NCBI RefSeq assembly: GCF_000237925.1
Contig: NC_031499.1
Coordinates: 3,612,775-3,676,774 of the forward strand
Direction: 5' to 3'
DNA from: Schistosoma mansoni
Lineage: Eukaryota; Platyhelminthes; Trematoda; Strigeidida; Schistosomatidae
Length of the DNA: 64,000 bases
Shown: one piece after another, positions 45,844 to 56,319 of the stretch
How positions within the stretch are numbered: position 1 is the first letter of the stretch
Layout: each line of letters starts with the position of its first letter
Made by a program: the position numbers and the translations under genes
Notes under the pieces: generated by a model
Seen by the model: the letters and a program-made list of their open reading frames with translations, nothing else
Told to the model about the DNA's origin: nothing
The model's database searches: none

Positions 45844-47103
45844 TTTTATTTAAGTAAATGGAAGAATATTTTGCCCACAATAATGTTTACTAGTTAAATA
45901 TTTAAAGGAAATATCTATGCAAATAAAGACATGAAAATTGGGAAAACAAATACACATGAACTTAAGGGTTAATGTAAGGTGAATTGAAGCGGTTAAATTT
46001 TTTTTTTTTCAAAAAACAACATAATGATGGAAAACTGAAATAAAATAAGCTTCAAGTTAATACTAATTATTAAAACAAAGGAAACAAAATTTTTTTTGAA
46101 CGGGGGAAAGCTTTCAAATTCATATTGTATCATTATTATCTTACATTGATAAATACTTAGATGAAAACAACTCAATATCTGACCATTTTATACTTGATTG
46201 ATATCATACATGATATCATACTTTACATCAATAGTGAATGATAGAAATCAATTAAATGTATGAAATTAGAAAAATAAGGGAATAATCACTATAAACTAGA
46301 ATGATAAACTTGAAGAAACCAGTTCAAAATTTTAAATATCTAAATGGATGATGATGATGATGATAATGATGGTGATGGTAAGCGGGGTTCGTCTTAATCG
46401 TAAAACAAATTACTAAACGTCCTCGCCTCTGTTGAAAATGTATTGAAAACTAGTTAACTTCATAAATAACGTTTATATTATTTGCAATTTAAATTGAAAT
46501 AATTCACAATTCTATAAACTAACATTCACTTTTAAAAGTCCTACTTTCAGCTGAAGTTTATTATAGCAAAATTTTAAAGACTGGAATTATTTAAATTTCT
46601 ACCATCATGTTAAAATAATATTTGGTCAAGTTGATCTTAGATGATCTTATACTGTTGAAAATGACTTTGGGAAAAATTACTTACGTGATTTATATGGTAG
46701 AACCAATGATCCTCTTGAAGGATTAAGTATCAACTACGAACTAAACAGAGTTGAAACAAAACGACAGGATTATTGATTATTGTACTGAATTTATTATTGA
46801 TAAATTAAGGCTCTACCTTCTGTATAATATATCCAACCTAAATATTTTGATTATGATTGTTTCTTATCAACTGGTATTTAGAAATTGATTGTCTAGAAAA
46901 CTCTTTAGTTCACAGACTTTACTGATGATAGTAATTTCACTTAAACGATTATCTGTTATATCCCGATAACAATAGTGAATGGTAACTTTGGCATCCATTT
47001 ATGGACCAATATTATTCATATAATTTGTATCGTCTATTTGCTAAATAATTAAACTACTCATATTCATGTTCCTTTCATTGTGAGCTTTATTTTGACCCTT
47101 GGA
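45844..47103. other. Intergenic, nothing recognised
   Basis: AT-rich; a GATGAT microsatellite at 46347-46379. No gene seen. Confidence 0.5.
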
Positions 47104-47470
47104 CTATTATTGTACGATTTACCACTTTTGAGTTATCCCCAGTCTATTAATTACTGCTCCCCATATTCACAGCCACATTTGGCTAACTCTTGTACAAATG
47201 TTATTTCTATTTTATTGGTACGATGTGGTCAGTCTGCTTGGTATATAAACTCAGTATGATTGAAATACAATGATTCATACCGCAGGGACTGTTATTGGTG
47301 TTCTGGACTTAACTGGTTGGGTTAGGCAGAAAGCAGGACCGATAAGCGCTCTATACTGCTCGTACCGTTTTCGTGTGTCAGTGTCCCAATCGATAATTCG
47401 CCGCCCTCTGATTGGCGGTCTTATCACGTCATACATCAACTAGGCATCCACTCGGTCACAAGATATAAAA
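47104..47470 (+). mobile_element. LTR-like repeat, family 2, copy 2
   Basis: Partner of 35378-35743 in the same orientation: GAGTTATCCCCAGTCTAT, TATA box (ggtatataaactc), poly(A)-signal region (gaaatacaatgattc), then GTTATTGGTGTTCTGGACTT. The 3' part is longer and GC-richer here. Confidence 0.5.
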
Positions 47471-47844
47471 TTATCCCATTACTATGTGTAATACTAAAAT
47501 ATAACTGAAATCGATCAGTTGGATTGAAATGTATATATTCGAGTTATAAAACAATTATTTGTTTATTTAAAGATAATCAGTAACCAGGAATGTTTGGATT
47601 ATTTTTGTTGCCAAGTATCTGAAGAATATGGCATTAATTTCAAATAAAATTCATTTTCTGTCAAAGACTTTTCATAGTTCAGCTTTGCGACTATGAATAT
47701 TACTACAAAACTATTTTTGTTTTCATAATACCAAGTTGATGAGATCAATATTTTCGGATGTTGATAGGTAAGTTAGGAGATTTTCTACTTCATACTTTGA
47801 ATCACACAACAACATGGTTTGAATAATCATTCTAGATAAATTAT

Positions 47845-48080
47845 CGTGGATTGGTTGAAGTTAGACATTAACATCAATGTATACCGGCTGGCTCAATGAT
47901 CTAGAGACTAAGCGATCGCGAGCGAGACCGATAGGTTCTGGGTTCGGATCCTGTGAACAAGATCGTGGATGCGCTCTGCTAAGGAGTCCCATACTAGGAC
48001 AAAACTGCTTTCCAATGCTTTCAGCCTTTCCATAGTGGTCTAGCTTTAATTGACTAATGATCTCAACTATTAAAATTATT
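47845..48080 (+). repeat. Hammerhead SINE family B, 5'-truncated copy
   Basis: From CGTGGATTGGTTGAAGTTAG through A box (GATCTAGAGACTAAGCG), B box (GGGTTCGGATCC) and a worn ribozyme (GCTAAGGAGTCCC, GGACAAAACTGC) to the T1 end (TGATCTCAACTATT). Confidence 0.78.
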
Positions 48081-48652
48081 CTATATTCAAAGCAATCATT
48101 GGGGATCATCTACTTCTAAAATTACTAAAATAGAAAATTTGATATTTCATAAGTTAAATTCATTTTCTAGTATTATTATTGATCAATGAAGGTTTATGTA
48201 TGTTAACAGAGTAAATTCATTCTATTACTATATCAGTCAATTTGATCATTATATTAACCCTTTTAATTGCTAAATTACTAATATTAATCAATAGTTGAAT
48301 GTTCATTAATGTTATATAGTACAGATTCCAAATTTTATTGATTATTTTTTCTAAAAAATATATTGATTAAAATCTTTAGTCATCTTATTGCTACGGTAAT
48401 TATGCAGAAATTATTAAATACTGAGTCTTAATATACAAATCAATAAAGTTTATCTATTCAATATTGATTAACATTAGAAAATCTGACTAAAAATAGAAAA
48501 AATAGTTTTTTGGGCTCCCTTTTTATTTTTTTTTAAAAATATGGTATTCATGAATGGTATATGATAATACGTGATTATCTATTGAATCTTATGACTCAAT
48601 TGATTAATGACCTACACGTGGCCTACTTGATTATTTGAGCTATCTGTTCCTT
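48081..48652. other. Intergenic, nothing recognised
   Basis: AT-rich; no supported gene or repeat. Confidence 0.5.
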
Positions 48653-48955
48653 TGTGGTGTAGTCTACTTATATCCATATAAGTACTATATGGTGATAGTC
48701 AGACATAGAATGTATTTTGGCAGAAGATCGATAAGGAATGAACAGGAATGAAGCGCAATCGATACGAAAATGCATGAACAATCAAATTAGAGAAGACGGA
48801 CTGATATTTGCAGAAGGAACACTTAAGATTGAGACAATTGATTGTTATTTTGCAAATTAACTGTTTACCGTATGATTATCAGTTTTTAGTGAGATAATCT
48901 GTAATATTGTGCTTAAATACATTCGATTGTCCCCAGTCGTGTTTCGTTCACTACA
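48653..48955. mobile_element. Solo-LTR-like repeat, family 1, copy 2
   Basis: 303 bp from TGTGGTG to CACTACA, matching 11887-12180 along its length (TATATGGTGATAGTCAGACA, GAGACAATTGATTGTTATTT, CGATTGTCCCC). Confidence 0.6.
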
Positions 48956-49360
48956 CCTGCTATCTAGATATTTCAACAGGTTATCTGTTTCCTTGACTGT
49001 TTCAACACATTACTATGTTTATTAATTGCATAAACTATTCAGGTGTGTTTGTGAAAAATTTACGACCTTTCACTGTACAAGTTAAAAAAATATACAATCG
49101 AAGACATTGTGATGGTTGGCAATGTACATTGAAAAGAATGAATATTATTCAGATATCGATTCCTGAACTGCTAACATCTAAACTGGCGATCAATCAATAT
49201 TTATCGTCAATATCGATCAAGAAATAAGAAACGGAAACTCGCTGAAATACTTTGTGCTGAGAATCCTATATTGTACCAAAAATATAATATTGAATTAACG
49301 TAGTAATAATAATTTTTATTATTATCATTGTTGACCAAATTAGCCAGCGAAGTTTCACAA
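48956..49360. other. Intergenic with one unassigned ORF
   Basis: Includes a 70-codon + ORF at 49015-49227 (CINYSGVFVKNLRPFTVQVK, KIYNRRHCDGWQCTLKRMNI). It has Cys/Trp/Arg content unlike random AT-rich DNA but no family I recognise. Probably a scrap of a mobile element. Confidence 0.3.
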
Positions 49361-49373
49361 TAAATCTTACCAC

Positions 49374-49956
49374 GGAAGGGGTTTTGTGGAGATTTCAGTA
49401 TTTTCATAGTTGAAATCATAAGTCAATTGAAGCTAGACCACCATGGAAAACCTGGAAGCACTGGACGGCGCTGTTGTCCTACTATGAGACTCCTCAGGAC
49501 TGCGCATCCACGATCCCGCCTCGCGAGATTCGAACCCAGGACCTACCAGTCTCAACTATGAAAATACTGAAATCTCCGCAAAACCCCTTCTGATTACAAT
49601 CATAAGCTCACTAGTGACTGACTTCAAGAGATATTTCCTGGAGTTCTAGTGAGAAGCAGTGACCAGTGGAGTTTAAACCACGTCTGTTGTGAGATATCAA
49701 CTCACTGAAGACAATTGATGAACGGCTGCTCAACTTCATGGATTGGTTGAAGTTAGACACTGACACCATCGGATGCCGACTCAGTGGTCTAATGATTAAG
49801 CGCTCTGGCGCGAGACTGGTAGGTTCTGGGTTCGAATCTCACGGGGCGGGATCGTGGATGAGCACTGCTGAGGAGTCCCATAGTAGGACGAGTTAGCCAT
49901 CCAGTACTTCCAGGTTTTCCATGGTGTTCTAGATCCAATGGACTCATGATTTCAAC
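49374..49956. repeat. Hammerhead SINE family B, inverted pair with target duplication
   Basis: Left - arm: T2 (GAAGGGGTTTTGTGG), tail, ribozyme, B box, to CTACCAGTCTC. Right + arm: T2 region, full 5' region, A box (GTGGTCTAATGATTAAGCG), B box (GGGTTCGAATCTCACGG), ribozyme and tail to T1 (TGATTTCAAC). Flanks taaatcttaccac (49361-49373) and taaatcttatcac (49957-49969), 12 of 13. Both ribozymes are damaged. Confidence 0.92.
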
Positions 49957-50409
49957 TAAATCTTATCACAATCATGCTACTTGTTTAATTACTGTTCATT
50001 GATCAATAACTTTTTTTGTTTTATTAAAAGATAGGAAACGTTATCTCAAAAAGCCAGTGTTACATTTACCTTTATTGAAACCTTGGTCACACTCATGATA
50101 TATATATGTATATATATTTGGAGAAAGAGAGAGTTTCATTCAGTTGTTGTATTTTCTATCATCTTCGTTTCATCATCTATCATCTTTGTTTATAACAACA
50201 AAAATAAAGAATTCATAATCGAAAACACTTCAATTTGAAAAACAAACCAACTATCTACATAACCTTGATGCATTCTTACAGTTCAGAGAAATAATAAAAC
50301 ATAAAAACAATCCATATAAAACCACTAAATGAATTTAAATGTTTCATTTTCATCTTATTTATATATACTAGTAGGTTGATAAATCTATGTTGAAAATGAA
50401 AAATTAAAC

Positions 50410-51052
50410 TATTAATGGTTGAGATATGAGTCAATTGAAGCTAGACCACCATAGAAAACCTGGAAGTACTGGACGACCGTGTCTCCCTATTGTGGGACTC
50501 TTCAGTAGTGCGTATCCACGACCCTACCTCACGAAATTCGAACCCAAAACCTATCAGTCTCGCTAACGAGCGAGATAATGTCTAACTTCAACTAATCCAC
50601 GAAATCGAGTGAAACATCCACCATTGTATTCAGTGAGCTACTGTCTCACAACAGACACGGTTCAACTCCACTGGTCACTACCTCTCACTAGAACTCCAGA
50701 AAATACCTCTTGGAGCCAGTCAATAGTGAGCAAATGTTTATTATTATCAAAAGGGGGTTTTGTGGATATTATAGTAATTTTTAATAGTTGAGATCATGAG
50801 TCAATTAAAGCCAGACTACCATGGAAAACCGCCTCAGTGGCCTAGAGGTAAAGCAATCATGTGCGAGACCGCGAGGTCCTGGGTTCGAATCTCTTGAGGT
50901 GAGGTCGTGGGTGAGCACTGCTGAGGAGTTCCACGATAGGACGAAACGACTGTCCAGTGCTTCCAGGTTTTCTATGGTGGTCTAGCTTCAATTGATTCAT
51001 GGTCTCAACTATTAGAAATTACTATAATATCCACAAAAACCCCTTCTGATAG
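50410..51052. repeat. Hammerhead SINE family B, tandem plus inverted arm
   Basis: - strand: T1 side (TATTAATGGTTGAGATATGAG region), ribozyme, B box, 5' region, next unit's T2 end and tail to GGAAAACC. At about 50830 it flips to +: A box (GTGGCCTAGAGGTAAAGCAA), B box (GGGTTCGAATCTC), ribozyme and tail to T2 (CACAAAAACCCCTTCTGATA). Flanks aaattaaac (50401) and aaattaaat (51053). Confidence 0.85.
50915..50960 (+). ncRNA. Hammerhead ribozyme, family B, core intact
   Basis: GCACUG, CUGAGGAG, stem II UUCCACGAUAGGA (one G-U pair), CGAAAC, GACU, GUC, CAGUGC. Stem I perfect. Stem III is no longer a full palindrome but keeps its first two pairs. Confidence 0.75.
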
Positions 51053-51259
51053 AAATTAAATGACTTTATTTAGAAGTAATCTATCAAATTAAAGTTACTG
51101 ATAGTAATAAAAATGTTATAATAATGACGTTTATGTTATTCAAAATTTTTGTTTGTGTTTTTTTCAACATGTATTTCATAATTTATTTGAAAACACGAAA
51201 TGTTTATCCATATCGATCATTTGGTTTTATTTACCTATAAAATAAATCAGTTTTTAAGG

Positions 51260-51400
51260 TACTTGAAATCCTCAGGTTGAAACACTAAGATGAGGTCGTA
51301 GATAGACACTTTTGTGAAGTTCTATGCTAAGATGAAACAATTTACCATTTGTTTCTGGTTATTTTACCAATTCTTTTGCTAAAGTCAATGCATGATTTAG
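51260..51400 (+). repeat. Family B remnant
   Basis: Weak tRNA-like and ribozyme traces (ATGAGGTCGTAGATAGACAC, AGTTCTATGCTAAGATGAAA) in family order. Confidence 0.35.
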
Positions 51401-51469
51401 ACGACTACACTTTTCTTCATATCTGTCAATTGGACTATTATTTGACCTATAAATTATTTTCTTCCTTAC

Positions 51470-52515
51470 CCCTTGATTCATTATGGAGTTCCTGAAAAGA
51501 TTGTCAACATTATCCAAAACTCATACGATGGACTACAGTGCAAAGTCATGCATGGAGGACAGCTGACAGATGCATTTCCAGTAAGGACCGGAGTCAGACA
51601 AAGCTGTCTACTCTCCCCATTCCTCTTCCTTCTAGTGATTGACTGGATTGTGAAGAATTCGACATCTGACGGGAAATACGGAATACAATGGACAGCTCAG
51701 AATCAATTAGATTATTTGGACTTCGCAGATGACCTAGCCCTCCTCTCTCATACACACGAACAAATGCAGATGAAGACAGCAAATGTAGCAGCAGCCTCTG
51801 CATCGATAGGTCTCTACATTCACAAAAGAAAAAGCAAGATTCTCAACTACATCACGGAAAACACCAACCCTATCGCATTTGATGGAGAAACTCTGTAAGA
51901 TGTGGAAACATTCACGTACCAGGGAAGCATCGTTGATAAACAAGGAGGATCTGATGCAGATGTAAAGGCGAGGATTGGCAAAGCAAGGGCAGCATTTTTA
52001 CAGTTGAAGAACATATGGAACTCAAAACAACTCTCAACCAATTTCAAGGTCAGAATCTTTAATACGAACGTCAAGACAGTCCTACTGTATGGAGCTGAAA
52101 TGTGGAGAACTACTACGACCATCATCAGGAAGGTACAAGTATTTATAAATAATTGTCTACGCAAAATACTCAACATCCATTGGCCGGATACTTTCAGCAA
52201 CAGCGTTTTATGGGAGAGAACAAACCAGCTTCCAGCTGAAGAGGAGATTAGAAAAAGACGTTGGAATTGGATCGGACATACATTAAAGAAATCACCAATG
52301 TGCATCACGACTCAATCCCTAACTTGGAATCCGGAAGGGAAGCGGAAAAGAGGAAGGCCAAAGAACACACTACGCCGGGAAATAGAAGCCGATATGAAAA
52401 GGATGAGTGTTAACTGGAAAGAACTGGAAAGGAAGGCTCAGGACAGAGTTGGATGGAGAATGCTGGTGAGCGGCCTATGCTCCTCGACGAGGGGTAACAG
52501 GCGTAAGTAACTAAG
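51470..52515 (+). mobile_element. RTE-like LINE, youngest copy, 3' 1.05 kb
   Basis: One frame runs 51473-52510 (345 codons) with a single in-frame TAA at 51896-51898, where the related copies suggest a Glu codon. It covers the RT palm (VRTGVRQSCLLSPFLFLLVI, active-site FADDLALLS), thumb, and C-terminal domain ([40 protein letters not shown], then [10 protein letters not shown] and stop). It ends GGGGTAACAGGCGTAAGTAA. The 5' end is cut at about 51470, typical of incomplete reverse transcription. RTE (SR2-like) assignment is by family resemblance. Confidence 0.9.
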
Positions 52516-52878
52516 TTACCCCTTGATTAATACGTAATCTCATTTGTTATTTATTCTCGAATCAATTTATAATGCAATCTTTCCTAGTTTCCTACAGACA
52601 TATCTTTTCCATATACGAATGTACAATTTAAGTAAATGATTTCATCGAAAAGAAAATTTTCTTCGCTGAATTCTCTTTATCTTATTCAATGACACTATGG
52701 GTTATTTTAATTAAGTGATATACTTTAAAAATGAACTAAATTATTGTGTAAACAGACGTCCAATCGATCATCTGTGCAATAATGATTGAATAAATCATCA
52801 TTTATTGGGGTATATTCAGTTCTATTGAGAACATGTCATATTTTAGACTGATTTTGCAATATATTTCACCAACATAAC
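52516..52878. other. Intergenic, nothing recognised
   Basis: AT-rich; no supported gene or repeat. Confidence 0.5.
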
Positions 52879-52893
52879 TAAAGTTTATATCAA

Positions 52894-53199
52894 ATTTATT
52901 TACTATTGTTTGTTTGAATCTTCCCATCGATGTGTTAGGACTGCAACCGGTCAGTCTCTAATTGGCATATGTGCATACTGTGCGTATTGCCTCGATATAC
53001 CTTAATTCACAAGCAAGTGGCTATGAGGACTCAGTGGCCGAGTGGATAACGCGATGGTGTTTGAAGCGAGGGTACTGGGTTCGAGTCCCAGAGTGAACAT
53101 CAACTCTGAGATGCAGGTACATCCATCTGACAAGTCCCAAATAGGACGAAACGCGCGTCCTGGATTCCACTGCTAGCCACTAACCATCTCTGCTTACCA
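52894..53199. repeat. Sm-alpha SINE, inverted pair with perfect 15 bp target duplication
   Basis: Left - arm: segment B from T2 to AATTCACAAGC. Right + arm: segment A from AAGTGGCTATGAGG through A box (GTGGCCGAGTGGATAACGCG), B box (GGGTTCGAGTCCCAG), ribozyme, to T1 (CATCTCTGCTTA). Perfect flanks TAAAGTTTATATCAA at 52879-52893 and 53200-53214. Together the arms hold nearly one whole unit with no overlap. Confidence 0.95.
53121..53165 (+). ncRNA. Hammerhead ribozyme, Sm-alpha, one core change
   Basis: AUCCAU, CUGACAAG, stem II GUCCCAAAUAGGAC, GAAAC, GCGC, GUC, CUGGAU. The core reads CUGACAAG where CUGACGAG is needed (CpG to CpA), so it is probably inactive. Confidence 0.8.
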
Positions 53200-53214
53200 T
53201 AAAGTTTATATCAA

Positions 53215-53734
53215 TTTGATATATACATAATCAGAGTTCTTAGTTTTGTATAGTAACGAAATTAACATCCAAGCTCTTAATTTAGTGGAAATGTTATGGA
53301 ATCTCTTTAAGTCAGTGGCTGTTTTATGGAAAAACTATATTCATCACTACCGAAATAGGAATTTGTGTGAAACGCCATCGTTTCCACAGAATCTATGATT
53401 ATTTTAGAGGATATAAATTTATGCAAAGGGATATTTTGGAAATTTCGAAGAAATCCTATCTGTCAGATTTAAAGTAATTTATATTGAATCTCACAGTCAC
53501 ATTAACAATGAAATACAGAAACTGATCCCCTATGTATAAGGATATTCGTCTAAAGTTGATCGAATAGTTTCACAGTATTTGGGCACCGAGTTGATATGAG
53601 ACATTCACTGCCTACTTACCGGGGTATATATATATATACATATATATAGTGAAAGAGAACTCAGGTGGAGATAACCAATTTATTGTTTAATACAAAGTTA
53701 CAGAATATCTACGTAAAATACGAAACCTATACAT
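53215..53734. other. Intergenic, (TA)n microsatellite only
   Basis: AT-rich; a (TA)n stretch at 53622-53649. Nothing else supported. Confidence 0.5.
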
Positions 53735-53915
53735 TAAATACTTCATTTACAAATCCTCCATCAGCTGTCTCTTACAAACTTCATTGGTTTTTTCATTCTT
53801 GTTGTTATTACAATTACTCACTGTTTACATTCCTTTTCTCTTCAATTCAATTTTCTCAACCTTCTGTTGCCAGACATTCTACTTCTGATTAGTGTTACAT
53901 ACTACTTATGTCTGT
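53735..53915. mobile_element. LTR family 1-related fragment
   Basis: Shares TTCTGTTGCCAGACATTCTA and ACATACTACTTATGTC blocks with 13.6 kb and LTR family 1. It directly abuts a family D repeat. Confidence 0.45.
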
Positions 53916-53920
53916 TGAAA

Positions 53921-54441
53921 TTTATTTATTTATTTAAACACATAAATATTGGTACAAAGAAGCACCAGATATATATGCGCCACACAAATCTCATTTGATT
54001 TGTGTGAGTACTGTGATACTACCCGGGCGCCCAAACTGAAGTAGGTGGTTTTCTTAGGAAGACACACCCGGAGCCTTTGAGCTAAAGATCTGATCTACTG
54101 GACAGTGAAGCATCGTGAGGAGATGCAGTCCCATGATAGCTGACAACCAACGATTGATTCATACGCCTTTTGTCTCCCCAGGATTCTGGAGCCCATGCAC
54201 ACCATTAGTTTGGAATGAGGATTTTCTAACTCCCCTAGGTGGACTTTCCGTGTCCACCAACATGGTTAAAGTGGTGGACATTCACTTTTTGTCCTCTCAA
54301 TTTCGTAAAAAACAGTAATACCACGAGAAGGCAGTGAGTAGGACTTCCCTGGCAGAGGGTATATACGCGTGGCGATGTGAGAGCATTTCGAGAGGGAGAG
54401 CGGACTCTCCACACTCTCGGCCGTACCAGGGTATTTGGGGG
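53921..54441 (-). repeat. Family D repeat, copy 3
   Basis: - strand, about 520 bp: A/T tail (tttatttatttatttaaac), GCGCCACACAAATC, CACACCCGGAGCCTTTGAGC, TGGAGCCCATGCACACCATT, to the head CGGCCGTACCAGGGTATTTG. Confidence 0.82.
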
Positions 54442-54798
54442 TGATATAAGTAGAATACACCACATATATATGGTATAAATTCATTTTATTCAAAAGTGAA
54501 AACAATAAATCAATCAAATTTAACTCTGTATTCATATTATATGCATAGAGAATGAAACGCATAAACTAAACTGCACATAAATATTTAATGACAAAATAAA
54601 CAGTTTCACCTATTTTATAAATCTGTAAAATAGGCAATACAATTAATTCATAATAATAATAATAATATTGTTTATTGAATTAGGTATCTATTTTATTCTA
54701 TTCACTGTATATACCTGTTGAATATCTATGACTTGTTATACATATCAATGTGGACTAATTTATGTTTGAATAGAATTGGATGCAGACTAACTAGTTCA
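54442..54798. other. Spacer between inverted family D copies
   Basis: AT-rich with an (AAT)n run near 54643-54668. Loop of the long inverted repeat formed by copies 3 and 4. Confidence 0.6.
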
Positions 54799-55249
54799 TT
54801 GCCCCCAAATGCCCTGGTACGGCCGAGAGTGGGGAGAGTCCACTCTCGTGGCGGAGGTGTTGTTTACGAAATTGAGAGGACGAAAAGCGAATGTCCGGAG
54901 CTTTAACCGGGTTGGTGGACACGGAGAGTCCACTTAGGGTAGTTGGGAAACCCTGATTCCAAACCAACAGTGCACATGGGCTCCAGTATCCTGACGGAAC
55001 AAAAGGCATATGAAGCAAATGTTGGTTACCGACTACCATGGGACTGCATCTGCTCACGACGTTCGACTGCCTTGTGGACTAGAGTTTTAAGTCAAAGGCT
55101 CCGGGTGTGGACCCCTAAGAAAACCACCTGCTTCAGTTTGGGCGCCCGGGTAGTATCACAGCACTCACACAAAACAAATGAGATTTGTGTGGCGCATATA
55201 TATCTGGTGCTTCTTTGTACCAATATTTATGTGTTTAAATAAATAAATT
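54799..55249 (+). repeat. Family D repeat, copy 4, internally deleted
   Basis: + copy from TTGCCCCCAAATGCCCTGGT to the tail TGTTTAAATAAATAAAT, lacking about 70-80 bp after the first 60 bp compared with other copies. It faces away from copy 3. Confidence 0.82.
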
Positions 55250-55419
55250 TAACTATGGAAGTAATCAAATGACGTAATAAGTAACATGAGAACTATGAAG
55301 TAGATATATACTGAATTAAACCTTTAACGATTATTTAATTAGTAATGATGAATATTTAGTTGAAAAGTTGAGAAAGAACCTTTTACATAATTGAAAATGC
55401 AACATCTAATAATCATCAG

Positions 55420-55485
55420 ACCAAAGAGGACGAAACACATATCCTAAATTCCACTGTTACCTACCATTCAACTTTGCTTATAATG
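55420..55485 (+). repeat. Sm-alpha SINE, ribozyme 3' half
   Basis: GAGGACGAAACACATATCC then AAATTCCACTGTTACCTACC and CAACTTTGCTTA, i.e. the second ribozyme core block through to the T1 end. Confidence 0.65.
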
Positions 55486-55539
55486 TTTAGCTTAGTTTTA
55501 AAACGTCTTTCATTAAGAATCAAAATATTTTTTAGATAT

Positions 55540-55637
55540 AGTTAAAATCGTGAGTCAGTTGAAGCTAGACCACCGTGGAAAACCTGGAAGCACTGGACGG
55601 CCGTTTCGTCCTATTGTGGGACTCCTCAGCAGCGCGC
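55540..55637 (-). repeat. Hammerhead SINE family B, 3' fragment
   Basis: From T1 side (GTTAAAATCGTGAGTCAG) through tail and ribozyme, stopping at AGCAGCGCGCG. Confidence 0.82.
55590..55635 (-). ncRNA. Hammerhead ribozyme, family B, core intact
   Basis: Sense strand: GCGCUG, CUGAGGAG, UCCCACAAUAGGA, CGAAAC, ACGGCCGU as stem III, GUC, CAGUGC. Stem I has one G-U pair. The element is truncated just outside stem I. Confidence 0.82.
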
Positions 55638-55639
55638 GT

Positions 55640-56307
55640 TTTTTTGAATAACTTTCCCATTTAGAATATACATTTTGATTTGTATACATTAGACAGTGAA
55701 TTATGGTTTGAAAAGTAACACAATTTATAAATAAACACTAGTAATTAAACTATTTGTAAACAGGAGATTACTAGATATCTGTTTTGTCCACCTTCAGAAA
55801 TTCGATATTAGAACCCTATGGTTTAGTATCAAGTACAAGGCGATTGATTCAGTGAATAGTTATTAAAAATGATCCATACTCAGCTCATAACAAAGTTCGA
55901 TTCTTATCAATTATCAGCGATGATTCTCTTTCATAATTCAAACTTGTTGAATCTTGTACATCAAAGATCCTTAATCTCTTTTCACTTTTTGACAACTAGA
56001 AAGAACATCATAAATTATGATTTACTAAAGAATATTTGACGATGCAAATTAATATCAGAATCGTATGATCTTTTTTTTCAAAATATACTTCAAATATGTA
56101 GATTTGAGTGATCAATAAGGTAATTTATGTTAATTTTGAAATTGGTTAATGACTGTCTGAATAAAAATAATAATCATTGGTTGTTTCGTGACCTTTATGG
56201 ACAGTAAAATATTCAACAACAACGACAGCGACAACAGCAACAACGACAACAACTAACAAGTCAATAATGAGCCATAATTAGAATACGTCAGAATATCATG
56301 AATAAAT
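55640..56307. other. Intergenic; CAA/CGA-rich patch
   Basis: AT-rich except 56212-56256, an imperfect (CAA/CGACAA)n repeat. No gene seen. Confidence 0.5.
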
Positions 56308-56319
56308 TGTTTAACAAAT

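Noticed and set aside
51594-52308. 69- to 153-codon antisense ORFs over the LINE
   Set aside because: Mirror images of the sense RT frame, which carries the FADD active site.
54791-55057. 88- and 99-codon ORFs on both strands
   Set aside because: Chance frames in the GC-richer family D repeat; present in shifted form in other copies.
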